Under the pieces are notes generated by a model. The model was not told the origin of the DNA and made no database searches. It saw nothing but the letters and a program-made list of their open reading frames with translations. The position numbers and the translations under genes were made by a program. Positions 18,480 to 27,757 of a DNA stretch of 64,000 bases are shown here, one piece after another (the first letter of the stretch is position 1; every line of letters begins with the position of its first letter). The DNA is from Lentibacillus sp. CBA3610 (GTDB lineage: Bacteria > Bacillota > Bacilli > Bacillales > Amphibacillaceae). The stretch spans positions 930,001-994,000 of the forward strand of contig NZ_CP035925.1 of assembly GCF_013373365.1 (NCBI RefSeq), given 5' to 3'.

Positions 18480-20345
18480 TCAAAACGCACCAGCACCGCC
18501 GCCACCAGTTGAAGAAGTGGTTGTATTGGTACTGTTAACGTGTATGGCAGTTGTGTAAAGTGCAATATTGGAGGCGCTGAATGATGTTGTCGCAAATATT
18601 GGATTCTTTAGCAGCGGATAATATACTTCCGTTGCAGGAAGTTGTATTGAAGATTTACACTGTTCTCCATATTCTTCTCCTGCGCCAAGTATAATGGCAT
18701 ATTCCAGCCTCTCTTCAATGGCAGTCGGATCCTCCCCAACAGGATAATGACTGCCCTTAAATGTACGATAAGCCTGTTTTATGGCATATTTCAGCTGTCT
18801 GATATCCTTAGTCCAATAAAATTCCGGAATCACTAATAGCGCTGTAACCGACAGACCGTAAAAAATCAGCGTCATAATCACAGCTGGTTCAAATGAAAAA
18901 CCGATCGCTGTCATCAATAGCATAACGAAATAATAGCCCAAGAGCACCCATTTATTCCGGTTAAATAGAAGGCCAACAGCAGTTATACCACCTGCAATAA
19001 GCGGTAATACCCATTGTTCTGTCCTGCTGATCGTATCAATGGTGGTAAAGTAGTAGAACAGGCCAAAAGATGCTATGAGCAGTGGAATCGAAAACAATGG
19101 GAACCCTTTGAACGATTTTTTTAAACCTTGATAGTTATTCCGATTCTCCACTTTTTCTGTCCACTTATCAAAATGATTTTTGAAATGATCTGCTTTTTCT
19201 TCTTTTGCTTCATCGGATTCATCATCTTGAGCAATGAGAGACTCCAGTAAAAAATAAGCACCTTTGTCGTCTTTTTCGGTGAACAGCCAGTCAAGCAAGT
19301 ATACGTCAGCTTCATCGACACCAGCCTGATGGCAGATCCGGTTAAACCTGTAAGTTTCTTTGCCGTCAGTTATTGACGAAGGGACCTTTTCAAGTGTTAC
19401 GATCCCTCGCTGTTTTAATGAAAATAAGCCGGCAATAAAGCTGTCATCCGGAAATCGTCCATCATTATTCAGATATTTAACGAACAATGGATCGGTTTTT
19501 TCAACCAGTCGTTGCAACGAATCGATATCGTTACTCCCGCGGTATCGATTGGGGTGAAAGATGAACATGAATAGTGAACCGATTGCTAGTAAGCCAAGCA
19601 GGATCAGCACAACCGGTGTTATCCGGGACATATTTAACGCAAGGCTCTCAGCACGCTCAGCAAGCTCCTGTTCTTCTGCCAGAATCGTATCTTCCATATT
19701 GTTATCACGGTTTGCTTCCATACCTGTCAATTGATCAGATGGAAAAACAAATCGAATCTGTGAGTTGCTTCCGGCTTCAAGCAGAGAGCTTTTATATTGC
19801 ACACCATTTTCTGATGCCGACAGTTTCCCTGTGTTATCTTCATGTAAAAAGAAGTGCTGATTTTCTGCACCAGTCCCCTCAGGCGGGCGTAGCGTAATGG
19901 TAACATCATTTAAATCCGTTTCGTTTGAATCATCAAAAAAGGCGTATTTTAAATCGGCGACATCGCTATACTTTTTAACAGATCCCTCCACGTCATAGCT
20001 ATACAGTACACTTTTCGTTTCATTTGTTGAATCTGAAAATATTTGGTACGTATCATCCTCTTCTTCCGCTTCCAGGGAATCAAGATTTTCCGTTGAAACT
20101 GAAGGATCCTTGCCATCTGTGAGATAAGCATTAAAGTTTTTCACATCTGATTCAATTGACCGGGTCATCCCTTCATACGAGCCGTTAAATGTATACGTAA
20201 ATAATTCCCGGACATGCATGGAGCCGTCCTTCTGAATTTGTGCATCGATGGTCACTTCATCTATGGAAAAGGACCGGTCGTCTGTACAAGCAGTAGAAAT
20301 AAATATGAGAGATAATAGTATGACTCCGGTAAATAATTTTTTCAT
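18480..20345 (-). CDS. DUF2207 membrane lipoprotein
   Basis: This 621-residue membrane protein belongs to the DUF2207 family, of unknown function. The N-terminus has a lipoprotein signal (hydrophobic run, then STAC with the acylated Cys near residue 20), followed by an extracytoplasmic beta-rich DUF2207 domain (about 25-230). A transmembrane helix (about 245-265), a cytoplasmic region, and a cluster of paired helices (about 405-500) follow. The tail ends in a Ser/Thr run and GGGGAGAF, the Gly-rich end typical of the family. AGGAGG precedes the start on the reverse strand. It is a single-gene insertion, opposite to its neighbours, between rbgA and rnhB. Confidence 0.85.
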   Translation of the reverse strand: MKKLFTGVILLSLIFISTACTDDRSFSIDEVTIDAQIQKDGSMHVRELFTYTFNGSYEGMTRSIESDVKNFNAYLTDGKDPSVSTENLDSLEAEEEDDTYQIFSDSTNETKSVLYSYDVEGSVKKYSDVADLKYAFFDDSNETDLNDVTITLRPPEGTGAENQHFFLHEDNTGKLSASENGVQYKSSLLEAGSNSQIRFVFPSDQLTGMEANRDNNMEDTILAEEQELAERAESLALNMSRITPVVLILLGLLAIGSLFMFIFHPNRYRGSNDIDSLQRLVEKTDPLFVKYLNNDGRFPDDSFIAGLFSLKQRGIVTLEKVPSSITDGKETYRFNRICHQAGVDEADVYLLDWLFTEKDDKGAYFLLESLIAQDDESDEAKEEKADHFKNHFDKWTEKVENRNNYQGLKKSFKGFPLFSIPLLIASFGLFYYFTTIDTISRTEQWVLPLIAGGITAVGLLFNRNKWVLLGYYFVMLLMTAIGFSFEPAVIMTLIFYGLSVTALLVIPEFYWTKDIRQLKYAIKQAYRTFKGSHYPVGEDPTAIEERLEYAIILGAGEEYGEQCKSSIQLPATEVYYPLLKNPIFATTSFSASNIALYTTAIHVNSTNTTTSSTGGGGAGAF

Positions 20346-20534
20346 AAACGTGTTCCTCCTGATTAGCTTCTAATAATAATACGATTCAATCAAGAAAAAG
20401 TTTCAAGTGATAGATTGACATTGAGTATTTGCTTTTAATTCCGCTTTTATCAATGTAAAATAATTTAGTGACCACAGTATTCAGGTTCACGATATTTTAG
20501 CCGATATAATTACTATAGAATGCAGGTGATGAAT

Positions 20535-21302
20535 TTGGAGAAACAATCGATAACAGTACTGAAACAATTATTCGAAGCAGATAAATTGAATGAAACATAT
20601 ATAAATGAACTGAAATCGGATAAGCGAAAAGGCGTTCAACAGCTGATTGAACGATATGAGCGAAAAAAATTAAACGAAAAAGCATTGGAAGAAAATTTTA
20701 TCCGCATGTGCCGCCATGAACAACGAAATTATAGTGACGATTGCCATTACATAGCTGGTGTCGATGAAGCAGGGCGTGGTCCGTTAGCAGGTCCGGTTGT
20801 TGCCGCTGCCGTTATCCTGCCTCGGGATTTTAAACTGCTGGGATTAAATGATTCCAAACAGTTAAACGAAGCAACCCGGGATGAATATTTTTCTATTATA
20901 AAAAATGAAGCTGTGAGCTGCGGTATTTCCATTATCGATAATCTTAAAATTGATCAGGTCAATATCTATGAAGCTACGAAACTGGCCATGTATGATGCGG
21001 TTAATCAGCTTGACCCGTCTCCTGACCATGTATTGATTGATGCTGTGTCACTCGACCAATTGCCTTGTACGTCTGAAGCCATTACGAAAGGCGATCAGGA
21101 GAGCATCTCGATTGCAGCAGCGAGCATATTAGCAAAGGTTACCCGAGACAATTTAATGAAATCGTTACATAAGGAATATCCGGCATATGGATTCGCATCC
21201 AATATGGGATATGGTACAAAACAGCATTTGGATATACTTAAGGAGCAAGGAATTACACCGTATCACCGGAAATCATTTGCACCGGTACTTCTTGCTGAAT
21301 AG
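20535..21302 (+). CDS. rnhB: Ribonuclease HII
   Basis: RNase HII cuts RNA in RNA-DNA hybrids and removes misinserted ribonucleotides. The product is about 255 residues. An N-terminal helical extension with DKRKGVQQLIERYE precedes the catalytic domain, which has GVDEAGRGPLAGPV (first Asp-Glu pair), NDSKQLNEATRDE, the third acidic residue in VLIDA, and a GYGTKQH end. The exact start is uncertain: TTG 20535 has AGGTG six bases upstream; ATG 20520 and ATG 20529 are also in frame but badly placed relative to a ribosome site. Confidence 0.94.
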   Translation: MEKQSITVLKQLFEADKLNETYINELKSDKRKGVQQLIERYERKKLNEKALEENFIRMCRHEQRNYSDDCHYIAGVDEAGRGPLAGPVVAAAVILPRDFKLLGLNDSKQLNEATRDEYFSIIKNEAVSCGISIIDNLKIDQVNIYEATKLAMYDAVNQLDPSPDHVLIDAVSLDQLPCTSEAITKGDQESISIAAASILAKVTRDNLMKSLHKEYPAYGFASNMGYGTKQHLDILKEQGITPYHRKSFAPVLLAE

Positions 21303-21316
21303 GGGGAGATATTTTC

Positions 21317-21808
21317 ATGAACGTGCAGCATCCTTCAGGAAACCGAATAACGTCATCACCCGCTATTTCCAATTCGGAACAGGCATTAAGACCCGGGCAA
21401 ATTATTCAGGGAAAAATCATGAAAATATACCCGAATCAAACTGCGCAAATACAGCTTGGCGCTCAAAGAATGGTGGCCCAGCTGGAGGCCTCTTTAAATG
21501 TCGGTGGGAGATACCATTTTCAGGTACAGCCTTATATGAACGAAAAACGGCACAAAGCTGCGGCAATGCGATATGACCAGAAACATGAACAGGCACCAAA
21601 GGTTACTGCAGCGGGTAAAGGGCTGACGGCTAAAGCTATCATTCAAAAAGCCAAAGAAAATAATGTTCCTGTACAGGAAGACGAATCACTGGTTGAGCTG
21701 CTTGCCGAACTGAATATCAATGAAACGATTCCTGAAGAGCTGTATCAGGCTGTGGCTGAAGTGTTTGCTTTCGTGTACAGAACAGATCAGCGTATGGGAG
21801 AAAATTAA
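21317..21808 (+). CDS. ylqH: YlqG N-terminus fused to YlqH (FlhB C-terminal-like)
   Basis: In B. subtilis, rnhB is followed by ylqG (about 500 codons, unknown function) and ylqH (about 93 codons, resembling the cytoplasmic C-terminus of FlhB). Here one 163-residue frame holds both ends. Residues 1-73 match the start of YlqG (LRPGQIIQGKIMKIYPNQ, MVAQLEASL, YHFQVQP). From Met74 (base 21536) the protein is a complete YlqH of about 90 residues (KAAAMRYDQ, APKVTAAGKG, SLVELLAELNINETIPEELY, VAEVFAFVY). The type III export NPTH cleavage site is absent, as in YlqH. The middle of YlqG is missing. It could be a real deletion fusion or an assembly gap. Confidence 0.75.
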   Translation: MNVQHPSGNRITSSPAISNSEQALRPGQIIQGKIMKIYPNQTAQIQLGAQRMVAQLEASLNVGGRYHFQVQPYMNEKRHKAAAMRYDQKHEQAPKVTAAGKGLTAKAIIQKAKENNVPVQEDESLVELLAELNINETIPEELYQAVAEVFAFVYRTDQRMGEN

Positions 21809-21847
21809 ACAATACCCCTGTTCACTTATACAATCGAAAAAAATCGC

Positions 21848-21890
21848 AAAAAGGGGGCGTCGATTTTTAAAAATTTCATGCCCCTTTTTA
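21848..21890 (+). terminator. Terminator after ylqH
   Basis: AAAAAGGGGGC pairs with GCCCCTTTTT (one bulged G) around a 21-base A/T-rich loop. It ends the rnhB-ylqH transcript. Confidence 0.75.
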
Positions 21891-22003
21891 CAGATTGGAT
21901 ACGATTATAGTAGTGAATAGGATATATTTTGCTATAAACCTTCGACAGGGTTTGGCATGCACGGTCAATTATCCGCATCTTTACGGGGATAAACCGCTAT
22001 TTC

Positions 22004-22032
22004 TTGTGAAATCTATCGTTTTTTTATACAAT
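22004..22032 (+). promoter_or_regulatory. Sigma-A promoter for sucCD
   Basis: TTGTGA (22004-22009) and TACAAT (22027-22032) are spaced by 17 bases, 34 bases ahead of the sucC start. Confidence 0.65.
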
Positions 22033-22066
22033 AGTGATGCAGTGAAATTTGATGGGAGGAAAAAAG

Positions 22067-23227
22067 ATGAACATTCATGAGTATCAAGGCAAAGATATTT
22101 TGCGCGAATCCGGCGTAAATGTCCCGAACGGGCATGTCGCATATACGATTGATGAAGCAGTTAACGCTGCCAAAAAGCTGAACAGCGATGTGACCGTTGT
22201 AAAGGCGCAGATTCATGCTGGTGGACGGGGTAAAGCCGGCGGTGTCAAAATTGCTAAAAATTTGGATGATGTGCGTACATATGCAGATGAAATTTTGGGT
22301 AAAAACCTGGTGACCCACCAAACCGGCCCTGAAGGTAAAGAAGTCAAACGTCTGTTAATTGAAGAGGGCAGCGATATTCAAAACGAATATTATGTAGGAC
22401 TTGTAATGGACCGCGCAACTTCCCGTGTTGTCATGATGGCATCAGAAGAAGGCGGGACAGAAATTGAAGAAGTTGCTGCCGAAACACCGGAGAAAATTTT
22501 TAAAGAAGTGATTGATCCGGTAGTAGGACTGTCCGGCTATCAAGCTCGCAGGTTAGCATTTAACATCAATATTCCGGATGAGTTGATCGGCAAAGCAGCT
22601 AAATTCATGATTGGACTTTATAACGTATTTGTGGAAAAAGATTGTTCCATCGCTGAAATCAACCCGCTTGTTACAACGGGTGATGGACAAGTAATGGCGC
22701 TTGATTCCAAACTGAACTTTGATGATAATGCTATGTTCCGTCAAAAAGATGTTATGGAATTGCGTGATTTGGAAGAAGAAGACGAAAAAGAAATCGAAGC
22801 TTCCAAATATGATTTAAGCTATGTTGCACTTGATGGCAATATCGGCTGCATGGTTAATGGAGCAGGGCTTGCGATGTCAACAATGGACATCATTAAACAT
22901 TATGGCGGCGAACCTGCAAACTTCCTGGATGTTGGCGGCGGTGCAACAGCTGAAAAAGTGACAGAAGCATTCAAAATCATTTTGTCCGATTCACATGTTA
23001 AAGGGATTTTCGTGAACATTTTCGGCGGTATCATGAAGTGCGACGTCATAGCTGAAGGTGTTGTGGAAGCGACTAAACAAGTGGGACTCGATATTCCGCT
23101 CGTTGTGCGCCTTGAAGGCACTAACGTTGAATTAGGTAAACAAATTCTTGATGAATCCGGATTAAACATTACATCTGCCGGATCCATGGCAGACGGTGCA
23201 GAAAAAATCGTTTCCGCAGTTAAGTAA
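22067..23227 (+). CDS. sucC: Succinyl-CoA synthetase beta subunit
   Basis: SucC forms, with SucD, the TCA-cycle enzyme that makes ATP or GTP from succinyl-CoA. The 386-residue product starts [17 protein letters not shown] and has an ATP-grasp fold: [16 protein letters not shown] (nucleotide lysine), EINPLV, and [16 protein letters not shown] in the CoA and phosphate-binding part. ATG 22067 follows GGGAGGAAAAA; an in-frame ATG at 22049 has no ribosome site. sucD follows after 44 bases. Confidence 0.98.
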   Translation: MNIHEYQGKDILRESGVNVPNGHVAYTIDEAVNAAKKLNSDVTVVKAQIHAGGRGKAGGVKIAKNLDDVRTYADEILGKNLVTHQTGPEGKEVKRLLIEEGSDIQNEYYVGLVMDRATSRVVMMASEEGGTEIEEVAAETPEKIFKEVIDPVVGLSGYQARRLAFNINIPDELIGKAAKFMIGLYNVFVEKDCSIAEINPLVTTGDGQVMALDSKLNFDDNAMFRQKDVMELRDLEEEDEKEIEASKYDLSYVALDGNIGCMVNGAGLAMSTMDIIKHYGGEPANFLDVGGGATAEKVTEAFKIILSDSHVKGIFVNIFGGIMKCDVIAEGVVEATKQVGLDIPLVVRLEGTNVELGKQILDESGLNITSAGSMADGAEKIVSAVK

Positions 23228-23271
23228 TTTTTTTGATCGTGATTAGATAATTTAAGAAAGGACGGACGAAA

Positions 23272-24174
23272 ATGAGTGTATACGTTAATAAAGATACAAA
23301 AGTAATTGTCCAGGGTATTACTGGTGGTACGGCCAAATTCCACACAAGACAAATGCTTGACTATGGTACCAAAATCGTCGGCGGTGTCACACCGAAAAAA
23401 GGCGGTACAGAAGTAGAAGGGGTGCCTGTATTCAACACAGTACAGGATGCTGTTGATGAAACAGGAGCTAATGCATCGGTCGTTTATGTACCGGCACCAG
23501 CTGCAGCAGATGCTATTCTGGAAGCAGTGGATGCAGAATTGGACCTGGTTATTTGTATAACAGAACATATTCCGGTTATGGATATGGTCAAAGTGAAACG
23601 GGCGATGGAAGGTAAAAAGACACGTCTCGTTGGTCCGAATTGCCCGGGCGTTATTACAGCTGATGAAAGCAAAATTGGTATTATGCCGGGCTATATTCAT
23701 AAAAAAGGCCACATCGGCGTTGTATCCCGTTCAGGTACTCTGACATATGAAGCTGTGCATCAGCTGTCTGAAGCGGGTTATGGCCAGACAACCGCTGTAG
23801 GAATTGGCGGCGACCCTGTGAATGGAACAGATTTTATTGACGCCTTGTCAGCCTTCAATGAAGATCCGGAAACAGAAGCTGTCGTCATGATTGGTGAAAT
23901 CGGCGGTACAGCTGAAGAGGAAGCATCTGAATGGGTCAAAGCGAATATGGATAAACCTGTCGTCGGTTTCATTGGCGGCGCAACTGCACCTCCGGGAAAA
24001 CGGATGGGGCATGCCGGTGCGATTATTTCCGGTGGTAAAGGGACTGCCGAAGAGAAAATCCGTGTCATGAACGAATCCGGCATTCAAACAGCAGACACAC
24101 CTGCTGATATTGGTGAAACCATGATTAACGTACTAAAAGAAAATGGTCTGCAGGAAAAATGCAAAACACACTAA
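23272..24174 (+). CDS. sucD: Succinyl-CoA synthetase alpha subunit
   Basis: The alpha subunit binds CoA and carries the phosphohistidine. The 300-residue protein has the CoA-binding Rossmann region ([19 protein letters not shown]), [18 protein letters not shown] and, near residue 246, [17 protein letters not shown] with the active-site histidine. It is co-transcribed with sucC; its ribosome site is AAAGGACGG. The downstream gap carries hairpins, annotated separately. Confidence 0.98.
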   Translation: MSVYVNKDTKVIVQGITGGTAKFHTRQMLDYGTKIVGGVTPKKGGTEVEGVPVFNTVQDAVDETGANASVVYVPAPAAADAILEAVDAELDLVICITEHIPVMDMVKVKRAMEGKKTRLVGPNCPGVITADESKIGIMPGYIHKKGHIGVVSRSGTLTYEAVHQLSEAGYGQTTAVGIGGDPVNGTDFIDALSAFNEDPETEAVVMIGEIGGTAEEEASEWVKANMDKPVVGFIGGATAPPGKRMGHAGAIISGGKGTAEEKIRVMNESGIQTADTPADIGETMINVLKENGLQEKCKTH

Positions 24175-24189
24175 TTAAGAGCGGTTCTG

Positions 24190-24219
24190 TCGATTGTTGC
24201 TTTAAATGACAACAATCGA
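24190..24219 (+). terminator. Stem-loop after sucD, possible terminator
   Basis: TCGATTGTTG pairs perfectly with CAACAATCGA around a 10-base loop, 16 bases after the sucD stop. There is no T tract, so it may stabilise the 3' end instead of terminating. Confidence 0.5.
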
Positions 24220-24241
24220 TATGGCAAAGTTGAATATAATA

Positions 24242-24285
24242 GGGAACCCGGGACCCGGAATAATGGGTATTTGGGTTCCCATTAT
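24242..24285 (+). promoter_or_regulatory. Two mutually exclusive hairpins upstream of dprA
   Basis: GGGAACCC (24242-24249) can pair with GGGTTCCC (24273-24280). Alternatively ATAATGGG (24260-24267) can pair with CCCATTAT (24278-24285). Both are perfect 8-bp stems and share the CCC at 24278-24280, so only one can form. No T tract follows. It sits 30 bases before the dprA start. Confidence 0.45.
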
Positions 24286-24315
24286 CAATATGAAATATAA
24301 TAAGGTCGTGATTTA

Positions 24316-25209
24316 TTGGAAGTATTTCGTAAACGCTTAATCCATATTCACCGTTGTCGTGGTGTTACCCGCAGGACCATCCGAAAGTTTATCCGCTATG
24401 ATCCCACATTAAAAAGTATTTACAGCCTCAATGCCTCTGAAATCAGTCAATTTTTTTCTCTGCCTCTGAATAAAGCTTCTTTATTTCATTCAGATCTCCG
24501 AAATCCGGCATTAAAATCCAGGCTACGGCATGATTTAAAAACCGTAGATGTCATAACAGCAGTTGACGGTATCTATCCTTATGTGTTAAAAACTATTAAA
24601 GATGCGCCGCTGGTATTATATGCTATTGGTAACATAGATTTGCTGAAACAAAATCCAATTTTCAGTGTGATTGGTACAAGACGACCATCACGTGAAGCGA
24701 TGTTAAAAATGGAAAAATACGTGCTGCCTTTAATTCAAAATAATTGGGTGATTGTCAGTGGTATGGCAACAGGAATTGACAGTTATGCACATCAGCTGAC
24801 AATCAGCAATAATGGAAGTACAATAGCAGTGCTGGGCAGCGGCTTTAATCACATTTATCCAAGACAAAATACAAAGCTTTTCAGACGGATTGCCGAAAAA
24901 GGTTTATTACTATCCGAATACTCCCCGGACACCCCGCCGGAACGGTTTTACTTTCCTGAACGCAATCGGATCATCAGTGGTTTAAGTTTTGGCACATTCG
25001 TAATTGAAGCAACTGAAAAAAGCGGTACGTTGATTACAGTTGACCAGGCATTGGATCAGGGGAGAGAAGTGTATGCGCTCCCGGGATCCCCTTTGACACC
25101 GTACACAAAAGGATGTCATAAAATGATACAGGACGGTGCAAAACTTGTTCAGGAGCCGGAAGATATTCTGGAAGACTGGGTGAGAATCGAACCAAATTGG
25201 GTCATATGA
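24316..25209 (+). CDS. dprA: DNA-processing protein DprA (Smf)
   Basis: DprA binds incoming single-stranded DNA and loads RecA during natural transformation. The 297-residue protein has a helical N-terminal region and the Rossmann-like DprA domain: SVIGTRRPS, VSGMATGIDSYAHQ, IAVLGSGFNHIYP, PERFYFPERNRIISGLS and EKSGTLITVDQALDQGREVYALPG. The start is TTG 24316, with AAGGTCGTG seven bases upstream. The order sucCD-dprA-topA is as in B. subtilis. Its presence does not by itself show competence. Confidence 0.96.
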   Translation: MEVFRKRLIHIHRCRGVTRRTIRKFIRYDPTLKSIYSLNASEISQFFSLPLNKASLFHSDLRNPALKSRLRHDLKTVDVITAVDGIYPYVLKTIKDAPLVLYAIGNIDLLKQNPIFSVIGTRRPSREAMLKMEKYVLPLIQNNWVIVSGMATGIDSYAHQLTISNNGSTIAVLGSGFNHIYPRQNTKLFRRIAEKGLLLSEYSPDTPPERFYFPERNRIISGLSFGTFVIEATEKSGTLITVDQALDQGREVYALPGSPLTPYTKGCHKMIQDGAKLVQEPEDILEDWVRIEPNWVI

Positions 25210-25313
25210 CTCAAATGAACTTCATAACATGTTTGACAAACACGGTGTAACTATTTAATATTTAGTGAAGATTTTCAATGCAATTTATGGATGCAAATCT
25301 GGGAGGAAACGAT

Positions 25314-27392
25314 ATGTCTGATTACCTGGTGATCGTGGAATCGCCGGCGAAAGCGAAAACGATCAAACGTTATTTGGGAAAAAATTATAAAGTAAAAGCT
25401 TCAATGGGTCATGTGCGTGATTTGCCCAAAAGTCAAACGGGTGTCGATCCGGATGACTCATTTAAACCAAAATATATTACAATCCGAGGCAAAGGTGATG
25501 TACTTAAGGAATTAAAGTCAGCTGCAAAAAAGGCTAAAAAAGTTTATCTTGCTGCTGACCCTGACAGGGAAGGCGAAGCAATTGCCTGGCATTTGGCATA
25601 CGCTTTAAACGTTGATGAAGATTCTGAATGCCGGGTGGTTTTCAACGAGATTACAAAAGATGCGATTAAAGAATCGTTTAAAAACCCGCGTTCGATTGAT
25701 TATGATTTGGTGGATGCCCAGCAAGCCAGACGTATCCTCGATCGTCTTGTTGGTTATAAGATAAGCCCGCTGCTATGGAAGAAAGTCAAAAGAGGTTTAA
25801 GTGCTGGAAGAGTTCAGTCGGTAGCAGTCAAGATGATCATTGATCGCGAAAAGGAAATTGAGAATTTCAAACCGGAAGAATACTGGTCCATTGATGCTCA
25901 TTTCCAAAAAGACGATGATGTATTTGAAGGATCTTTTTACGGTATTGATGGTAAAAAGCAAGAACTGAAGTCTGAGGAAGATGTTAAAGCGATTACGGAC
26001 CGATTGGATGGCAAGCAATTTTCAATTGATAAGGTGAACAAACGCGAGCGCAGACGCAATCCTGCCAAACCGTTCACGACGTCATCACTGCAGCAGGAAG
26101 CAGCACGGAAACTTAATTTTCGAGCCAAAAAAACCATGATGGTAGCTCAGCAGTTATATGAAGGGATTGATTTGGGCAAAAAAGCAGGTGGAATCACCGG
26201 TTTAATCACTTATATGCGTACGGACTCAACAAGGATTTCAGAGACGGCCAAACAAGAAGCTAAAAGCTATATTGAGGATAACTATGGCAAAAACTATTTG
26301 GGCTATCCCGGAAAAGCCAAGCAGCAGGAGGGTGCCCAGGATGCCCATGAAGCAGTAAGACCGACATCTGCTATGCGTGACCCGAAATCATTGAAAGAAG
26401 TATTGCCACGCGATCAACTTCGTCTTTATAAGCTTATCTGGGAACGTTTTCTGGCAAGTCAAATGGCGCCGGCCGTCATGGATACGATGACTGTCCATTT
26501 ACTTAATAATGGAGCCGAATTCCGTGCAACTGGTTCAAAAGTTAAATTTAAAGGCTTTATGAAAGTATATGTCGAAGGTACCGATGATAAGAAAAAGGAT
26601 GATAATAAGTATTTACCTGACTTGTCTGAAGGTATGGTTGTGGAAGCTAAAGATATCAAACCAAATCAGCACTTCACGCAGCCACCCCCCAGGTATACTG
26701 AAGCAAGGCTGGTCCGCACCATGGAAGAACGGGGGATTGGACGGCCTTCAACGTATGCGCCTACGCTTGATACGATTCAGCGCAGAGGATACGTTCAATT
26801 GGACAGTAAGCGGTTTGTCCCGACTGAGTTGGGTACCATTGTTACTGATATATTGAAGGAATTTTTCCCCAGAATAGTTGATCTTGAATTTACAGTAAAA
26901 ATGGAAGAGGATCTTGATGCCGTTGAGGAAGGGAAAACTGAATGGATCAAGGTACTGGATGAATTTTATGGCGGATTTCGAAAACGCCTGGAGCGAGCGG
27001 AAGAAGAAATGGAAAAGGTTGAAATCCGCGACGAACCTGCTGGTATAACATGTGAAAATTGTGGACATGAAATGGTTTATAAAATGGGAAGATACGGTAA
27101 ATTCCTGGCTTGTTCCAATTTTCCGGAATGCCGAAATACAAAACCGATTTTAAAGAAAATCGGCGTCACATGCCCGAAATGTAAAGAGGGCAATGTTGTC
27201 GAACGAAAATCAAAGAAAAACCGAAAATTTTTCGGGTGTGACCGTTATCCGGAATGTGATTTTGTTTCATGGGATAAGCCGGTTTCAAGACCCTGTCCGA
27301 AATGTGAATCATTACTCGTCGAAAAGAAAACGAAAAAAGAAACGCGAGTTCAATGTACGAACTGCGATTATAAAGAAAGTGCCGAAAACTGA
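25314..27392 (+). CDS. topA: DNA topoisomerase I
   Basis: TopA relaxes negative supercoils as a type IA enzyme. The 692-residue product starts [20 protein letters not shown] (TOPRIM domain, with [13 protein letters not shown]) and has the active-site tyrosine in [34 protein letters not shown] follows, and then three C-terminal four-cysteine zinc ribbons from residue 580 ([24 protein letters not shown]). ATG 25314 has GGGAGGAAAC upstream; earlier in-frame starts lack one. A strong terminator follows directly. Confidence 0.98.
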   Translation: MSDYLVIVESPAKAKTIKRYLGKNYKVKASMGHVRDLPKSQTGVDPDDSFKPKYITIRGKGDVLKELKSAAKKAKKVYLAADPDREGEAIAWHLAYALNVDEDSECRVVFNEITKDAIKESFKNPRSIDYDLVDAQQARRILDRLVGYKISPLLWKKVKRGLSAGRVQSVAVKMIIDREKEIENFKPEEYWSIDAHFQKDDDVFEGSFYGIDGKKQELKSEEDVKAITDRLDGKQFSIDKVNKRERRRNPAKPFTTSSLQQEAARKLNFRAKKTMMVAQQLYEGIDLGKKAGGITGLITYMRTDSTRISETAKQEAKSYIEDNYGKNYLGYPGKAKQQEGAQDAHEAVRPTSAMRDPKSLKEVLPRDQLRLYKLIWERFLASQMAPAVMDTMTVHLLNNGAEFRATGSKVKFKGFMKVYVEGTDDKKKDDNKYLPDLSEGMVVEAKDIKPNQHFTQPPPRYTEARLVRTMEERGIGRPSTYAPTLDTIQRRGYVQLDSKRFVPTELGTIVTDILKEFFPRIVDLEFTVKMEEDLDAVEEGKTEWIKVLDEFYGGFRKRLERAEEEMEKVEIRDEPAGITCENCGHEMVYKMGRYGKFLACSNFPECRNTKPILKKIGVTCPKCKEGNVVERKSKKNRKFFGCDRYPECDFVSWDKPVSRPCPKCESLLVEKKTKKETRVQCTNCDYKESAEN

Positions 27393-27422
27393 CTGCCTGT
27401 AATCAACAGGCAGTTTTCTTTG
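27392..27422 (+). terminator. Rho-independent terminator after topA
   Basis: ACTGCCTGT pairs perfectly with ACAGGCAGT around a five-base loop and runs into TTTTCTTTG. Its first base is the last base of the topA stop codon. Confidence 0.88.
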
Positions 27423-27506
27423 TGGCTTTTTGGGGTAATTGATTAACATTGAGGGATTTTCACGATTAAATAGGAATACTTTTCACATTTTGTACACAGA
27501 AGAGGA

Positions 27507-27521
27507 AGTTTTTTGATAATT
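27507..27521 (+). promoter_or_regulatory. CodY-like box
   Basis: AGTTTTTTGATAATT matches the CodY consensus AATTTTCWGAAAATT at 12 of 15 positions and lies 13 bases before the -35 box of the first xerC-operon promoter. It suggests CodY autoregulation of the operon that ends with codY. This is a match by eye only. Confidence 0.35.
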
Positions 27522-27534
27522 CAATTCCTATTTG

Positions 27535-27563
27535 TTGACTATTTAAAGTGAAACAGATATAAT
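27535..27563 (+). promoter_or_regulatory. Sigma-A promoter P1 of xerC-hslVU-codY
   Basis: TTGACT (27535-27540), a 17-base spacer and TATAAT (27558-27563) form a near-consensus promoter. Confidence 0.8.
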
Positions 27564-27658
27564 TGCGCATTGGTAAGGTAATTTACTTGACAGGCCTAGT
27601 GACTGAGTCCTGAATTATAAATTGGATAAGTTAAATTTACTAATCTTATCAGAATGGA

Positions 27659-27687
27659 TTGAGGCCATTTCAGAATTTTGTTATAAT
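27659..27687 (+). promoter_or_regulatory. Sigma-A promoter P2 of xerC-hslVU-codY
   Basis: TTGAGG (27659-27664), a 17-base spacer and TATAAT (27682-27687) form a second start 124 bases downstream of P1 and about 70 bases before xerC. Confidence 0.7.
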
Positions 27688-27757
27688 TTCGTTAAGTTTA
27701 TTGCCTTGAAGTAATTTCTATGGTATGCTTTATTCGCTGCGTGAGCGGGGTGTGAAA

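Larger units (their letters stand above)
27423..27757 (+). other. Gene-free leader region where trmFO usually lies
   Basis: This 335-base gap between topA and xerC encodes nothing recognisable. In B. subtilis trmFO (gid) fills this position; no remnant of it is visible. It holds a CodY-like box and two sigma-A promoters, listed separately. The first promoter would give an untranslated leader of nearly 190 bases. Confidence 0.7.

Noticed and set aside
20416..20440. TTGACA near 20416 as a promoter for rnhB
   Set aside because: No -10 box lies 16-18 bases downstream.
22900..23712. Long reverse-strand frame across the sucC-sucD junction
   Set aside because: It is antisense to two well-conserved genes, with Cys/His-rich composition typical of shadow frames.
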